From Bhargavaea cecembensis (GTDB taxonomy: Bacteria > Bacillota > Bacilli > Bacillales_A > Planococcaceae), in the NCBI RefSeq assembly GCF_000826125.2, contig NZ_LN651373.1, positions 1,876,753-1,940,752 on the forward strand: a stretch of DNA of 64,000 bases. Reading direction: 5' to 3'. Below the pieces are notes generated by a model that was not told where the DNA came from, did no database searches, and saw only the letters and a program-made list of their open reading frames with translations. The position numbers and the translations under genes are program-made. Shown piece by piece: positions 61,995 through 64,000 of this stretch (its first letter is position 1; each line of letters begins with the position of its first letter).

Positions 61995-63518
61995 TCAGGC
62001 GAGCGGGATCCGGACGATGAAGACCGAGCCGCTTCCGACCGTGCTTTGCACTTGGACGGAACCTCCGTGCAGATCGACGAGGTGCTTGACGATCGCCAGG
62101 CCGAGTCCGGTGCCGCCCGAGTCCCGGCTCCTTGCACGGTCAACGCGGTAAAACCGTTCGAAGAGCCTCGGAAGATCCTCTTCGGGAATCCCGATCCCGT
62201 GATCCTCAATCGAAATGGAAGCCGCATTTCCGTCGGGAATCGCTTCGATCCGGATGCCGGTGCCCGGTTTTGAATAGGCGGCGGCATTGGCAAGCAGATT
62301 GACGAACACCTGGACCAACCGGTTCTCATCCGCCTTGACCGTCAGCGAGTCGGCGATATGGAAGCTTAGCTTCATGTTCTGCTCTTCCAGGCGGCCGGAG
62401 ACCGTCTCAATCGCCTGGCGCAGCACATCGCCGACCCGGACGCTCTTCAGTTCGAGCGTAAATCCTTCCTTCTCGATCCTCGAGAGATCGAGCAGGTCCT
62501 CGATGAGCGTTTCCAGCCGTCCGCTCTCCCGGTGGATGATGCCGAGGAACTGCTCGGCCGTTGCGGTGTCATACATGGCCCCGTCCAGCAAAGTCTCCGA
62601 AAATCCTTTGATCGACGTCACGGGCGTCCGGAGTTCATGAGAGACGTTGGCGACGAAGTCTTTCCTGACCCGCTCGAGCCGGATCAGTTCCGTGATGTCA
62701 TGCATGACGACGACAATGCCGAGCCATCCTCCGTTCTTGTTGATGACCGGCGCCGCATAGACCGCCATCGTTCCGGTCCCTCCGCTTCTGGAAATGTCCA
62801 TCTGTTCCGTCCTCGGCCTCTCCTCGATCTGGACGGCATCAATCAGCCGGATGAGCGATGCCGGAAGCGGGGCGGCCTTATAGCTTTTGCCGACAAGTGC
62901 AGGCTCCCGGACGTCAAACTGATTCAGAAAAAACGAATTGGCCATGGCGATTTCGGAATCGCGTCCGATCATGAGCAATCCGCTCCCCATGTGGCCGATC
63001 AGCGTTTCCAGGCGCTCGGATTCGGCTTCTCTGATGGACTCCATGTCCTGCAGATTCCGGGCGAGTGCGTTGACGGCCGAGATGAGGCCGACCTGGATCC
63101 CGGCTTCCCCCCACTCGGCCCTTGCGCGGTAATTTCCCTTTGCGAGATCGAGCACGGTTCCCGTCACGAGATCGATCGGCCGGACGTACCGGTCCGCCAT
63201 TTTGTAATACAGGACTCCCGAAGCGATGAATGCCATGGCGAAAACAACGGCCGCCGTCATCAAAAATCCGATCGGCGGCTTTTTCTTTCCTGTCCCGGGA
63301 TCGATTCCGGCCAGCCGATCTTCGAGTTCGGCCCGGTCAGCCGCGTCCAGGCTGATCCCTTTTTCGCCGAGCAGGGAAACCACTTCTCCGGCGGCTCGTT
63401 CGTCCTCATGCTCCAGATAGACCGGGAGCAATTGCGCGAGGACCAAGACCAGGCCGGCAAGAGTGAGCCCCATGATCAGCAGAAACGACACGAACAGTTT
63501 TTTCCTGAGCGGCTTCAT
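61995..63518 (-). CDS. phoR: PhoR/PnpS-type sensor histidine kinase
   Basis: 507 residues. Two membrane spans (LFVSFLLIMGLTLAGLVLVL and FLMTAAVVFAMAFIASGVLY) flank a short external domain of about 60 residues. Then come HAMP (YVRPIDLVTGTVLDLAKGNY), PAS (about 180-290), the phospho-acceptor H box FVANVSHELRTPVTSIKGFS, and the ATPase N/G boxes (LLANAAAYSKPGTGI, IEDHGIGIPEEDLPRLFERF, GTGLGLAIVKHLVDLHGGSV). The external domain is shorter than in B. subtilis PhoR, so the sensed signal is not certain. It overlaps the regulator gene by 4 bp. Confidence 0.88.
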   Translation of the reverse strand: MKPLRKKLFVSFLLIMGLTLAGLVLVLAQLLPVYLEHEDERAAGEVVSLLGEKGISLDAADRAELEDRLAGIDPGTGKKKPPIGFLMTAAVVFAMAFIASGVLYYKMADRYVRPIDLVTGTVLDLAKGNYRARAEWGEAGIQVGLISAVNALARNLQDMESIREAESERLETLIGHMGSGLLMIGRDSEIAMANSFFLNQFDVREPALVGKSYKAAPLPASLIRLIDAVQIEERPRTEQMDISRSGGTGTMAVYAAPVINKNGGWLGIVVVMHDITELIRLERVRKDFVANVSHELRTPVTSIKGFSETLLDGAMYDTATAEQFLGIIHRESGRLETLIEDLLDLSRIEKEGFTLELKSVRVGDVLRQAIETVSGRLEEQNMKLSFHIADSLTVKADENRLVQVFVNLLANAAAYSKPGTGIRIEAIPDGNAASISIEDHGIGIPEEDLPRLFERFYRVDRARSRDSGGTGLGLAIVKHLVDLHGGSVQVQSTVGSGSVFIVRIPLA

Positions 63519-64000
63519 GCGTCAGGCGGGCCTTCAAATTTATAGCCGGTTCCGCGGATAGTTTTGATAAAGGCGGGTTTTCTCGTATTCAGCTCGATCT
63601 TGTCGCGGAGATGGCTGATATGTACGTCCACGATGCGTGTGTCTCCTGCAAAGTCATAGTTCCAGACGGCGCTGAGCAGCTGATCGCGGGAAAGGACCCG
63701 GTTGCGGTTTACCATCAGATGGACGAGCAGCTCAAATTCCTTTGGCGTGAACTCAAGCTCCTTGCCGGCTTTATACGCCTCGAAACGATCGGGGTACACG
63801 GTGAGGTCCCCTGATTTGAGGACCATCTCCTGCTCTTCTCCTGGAACCGCAGGCTGCCGGCCGGTCCTTCTGAGCACGGCTTTCACCCTTGCCACCACTT
63901 CCCTCGGGCTGAACGGCTTGGTCATATAGTCATCGGCTCCGAGCTCAAGCCCGAGCACTTTTTCAAGTTCATCCGATTTGGCGGTGAGCATGATGATCGG
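63515..64000 (-). CDS. phoP: PhoP-type response regulator (5' end beyond window)
   Basis: Partial: the reading frame continues off the right edge. The receiver end is visible (PIIMLTAKSDELEKVLGLEL, GADDYMTKPFSPREVVARVK with the conserved Lys), then an OmpR-type winged helix (LEFTPKEFELLVHLMVNRNR, RIVDVHISHLRDKIELNTRK, IRGTGYKFEGPPDA). The position before phoR and polA matches B. subtilis PhoP, which controls phosphate-starvation genes; that assignment rests on synteny. Confidence 0.88.
   Translation of the reverse strand, partial: PIIMLTAKSDELEKVLGLELGADDYMTKPFSPREVVARVKAVLRRTGRQPAVPGEEQEMVLKSGDLTVYPDRFEAYKAGKELEFTPKEFELLVHLMVNRNRVLSRDQLLSAVWNYDFAGDTRIVDVHISHLRDKIELNTRKPAFIKTIRGTGYKFEGPPDA

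Overview
The window reads as chromosome from a moderately high-GC member of the Bacillales, most likely a Planococcaceae relative (inference). The right part keeps the Bacillus subtilis order phoP-phoR / polA-mutM-coaE / gapB-speD / nrdR-dnaB-dnaI / thrS / infC-rpmI-rplT / ysdA-ysdB. The regulatory RNAs (glmS ribozyme, threonyl T-box, L20 leader), AAGGAGG-type ribosome sites and a sigma-W promoter also fit Firmicutes.

Left part (1-9250): the tail of an IS1182-type transposase at the edge, a methyltransferase, an OpuF-type compatible-solute ABC importer (ATPase plus fused permease/binding protein), an atypical BCCT carrier, and glmS behind its ribozyme. An AT-rich patch (about 7.7-9.25 kb) with three small genes looks acquired.

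Metabolic middle (9.3-33.6 kb): a kynU-kynA-kynB tryptophan catabolic operon with a cre-like site, divergent from ilvA; a UDG-family protein; a UvrA-like ATPase; a MITE-like repeat; a P-loop kinase-like protein; fhs; a DUF3298-type protein; a thioesterase; a CYP152 P450; pepF; a purine-type permease; an APC permease; a TipA-like MerR regulator with its own operator and an internal start; yyaL; a phosphodiesterase; a histidine phosphatase; an EEP-family hydrolase; and a DUF5658 membrane protein.

Centre (33.6-45.4 kb): helD, a four-gene ba3-type cytochrome oxidase operon with two very small membrane subunits, an Fnr-type regulator with a C-terminal Cys cluster, a small zinc-ribbon gene, a VOC protein, a probable independently transcribed structured RNA before ypsA, a 440-bp tandem array, an XRE regulator, a ThpR-like phosphoesterase, and a PadR/HAAS-DUF4097 pair with duplicated operators.

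Right part (45.4-64 kb): dUTPase, ysdB and ysdA, the L20/L35/IF3 operon, thrS, the primosome genes, nrdR, speD, gapB, coaE, mutM, polA, hflK-hflC and the phoPR-type two-component pair, whose regulator runs off the right edge. Most genes here are on the minus strand and share terminators and short spacers.

The least explained structure lies between genes. Several spacers carry unrelated sequences that share a period of about 21 bp (20 bp in the largest array). There is also a roughly 111-bp repeat with GNRA-capped hairpins near 20.4-20.6 kb, and a candidate RNA of about 230 nt at 40.36-40.58 kb.
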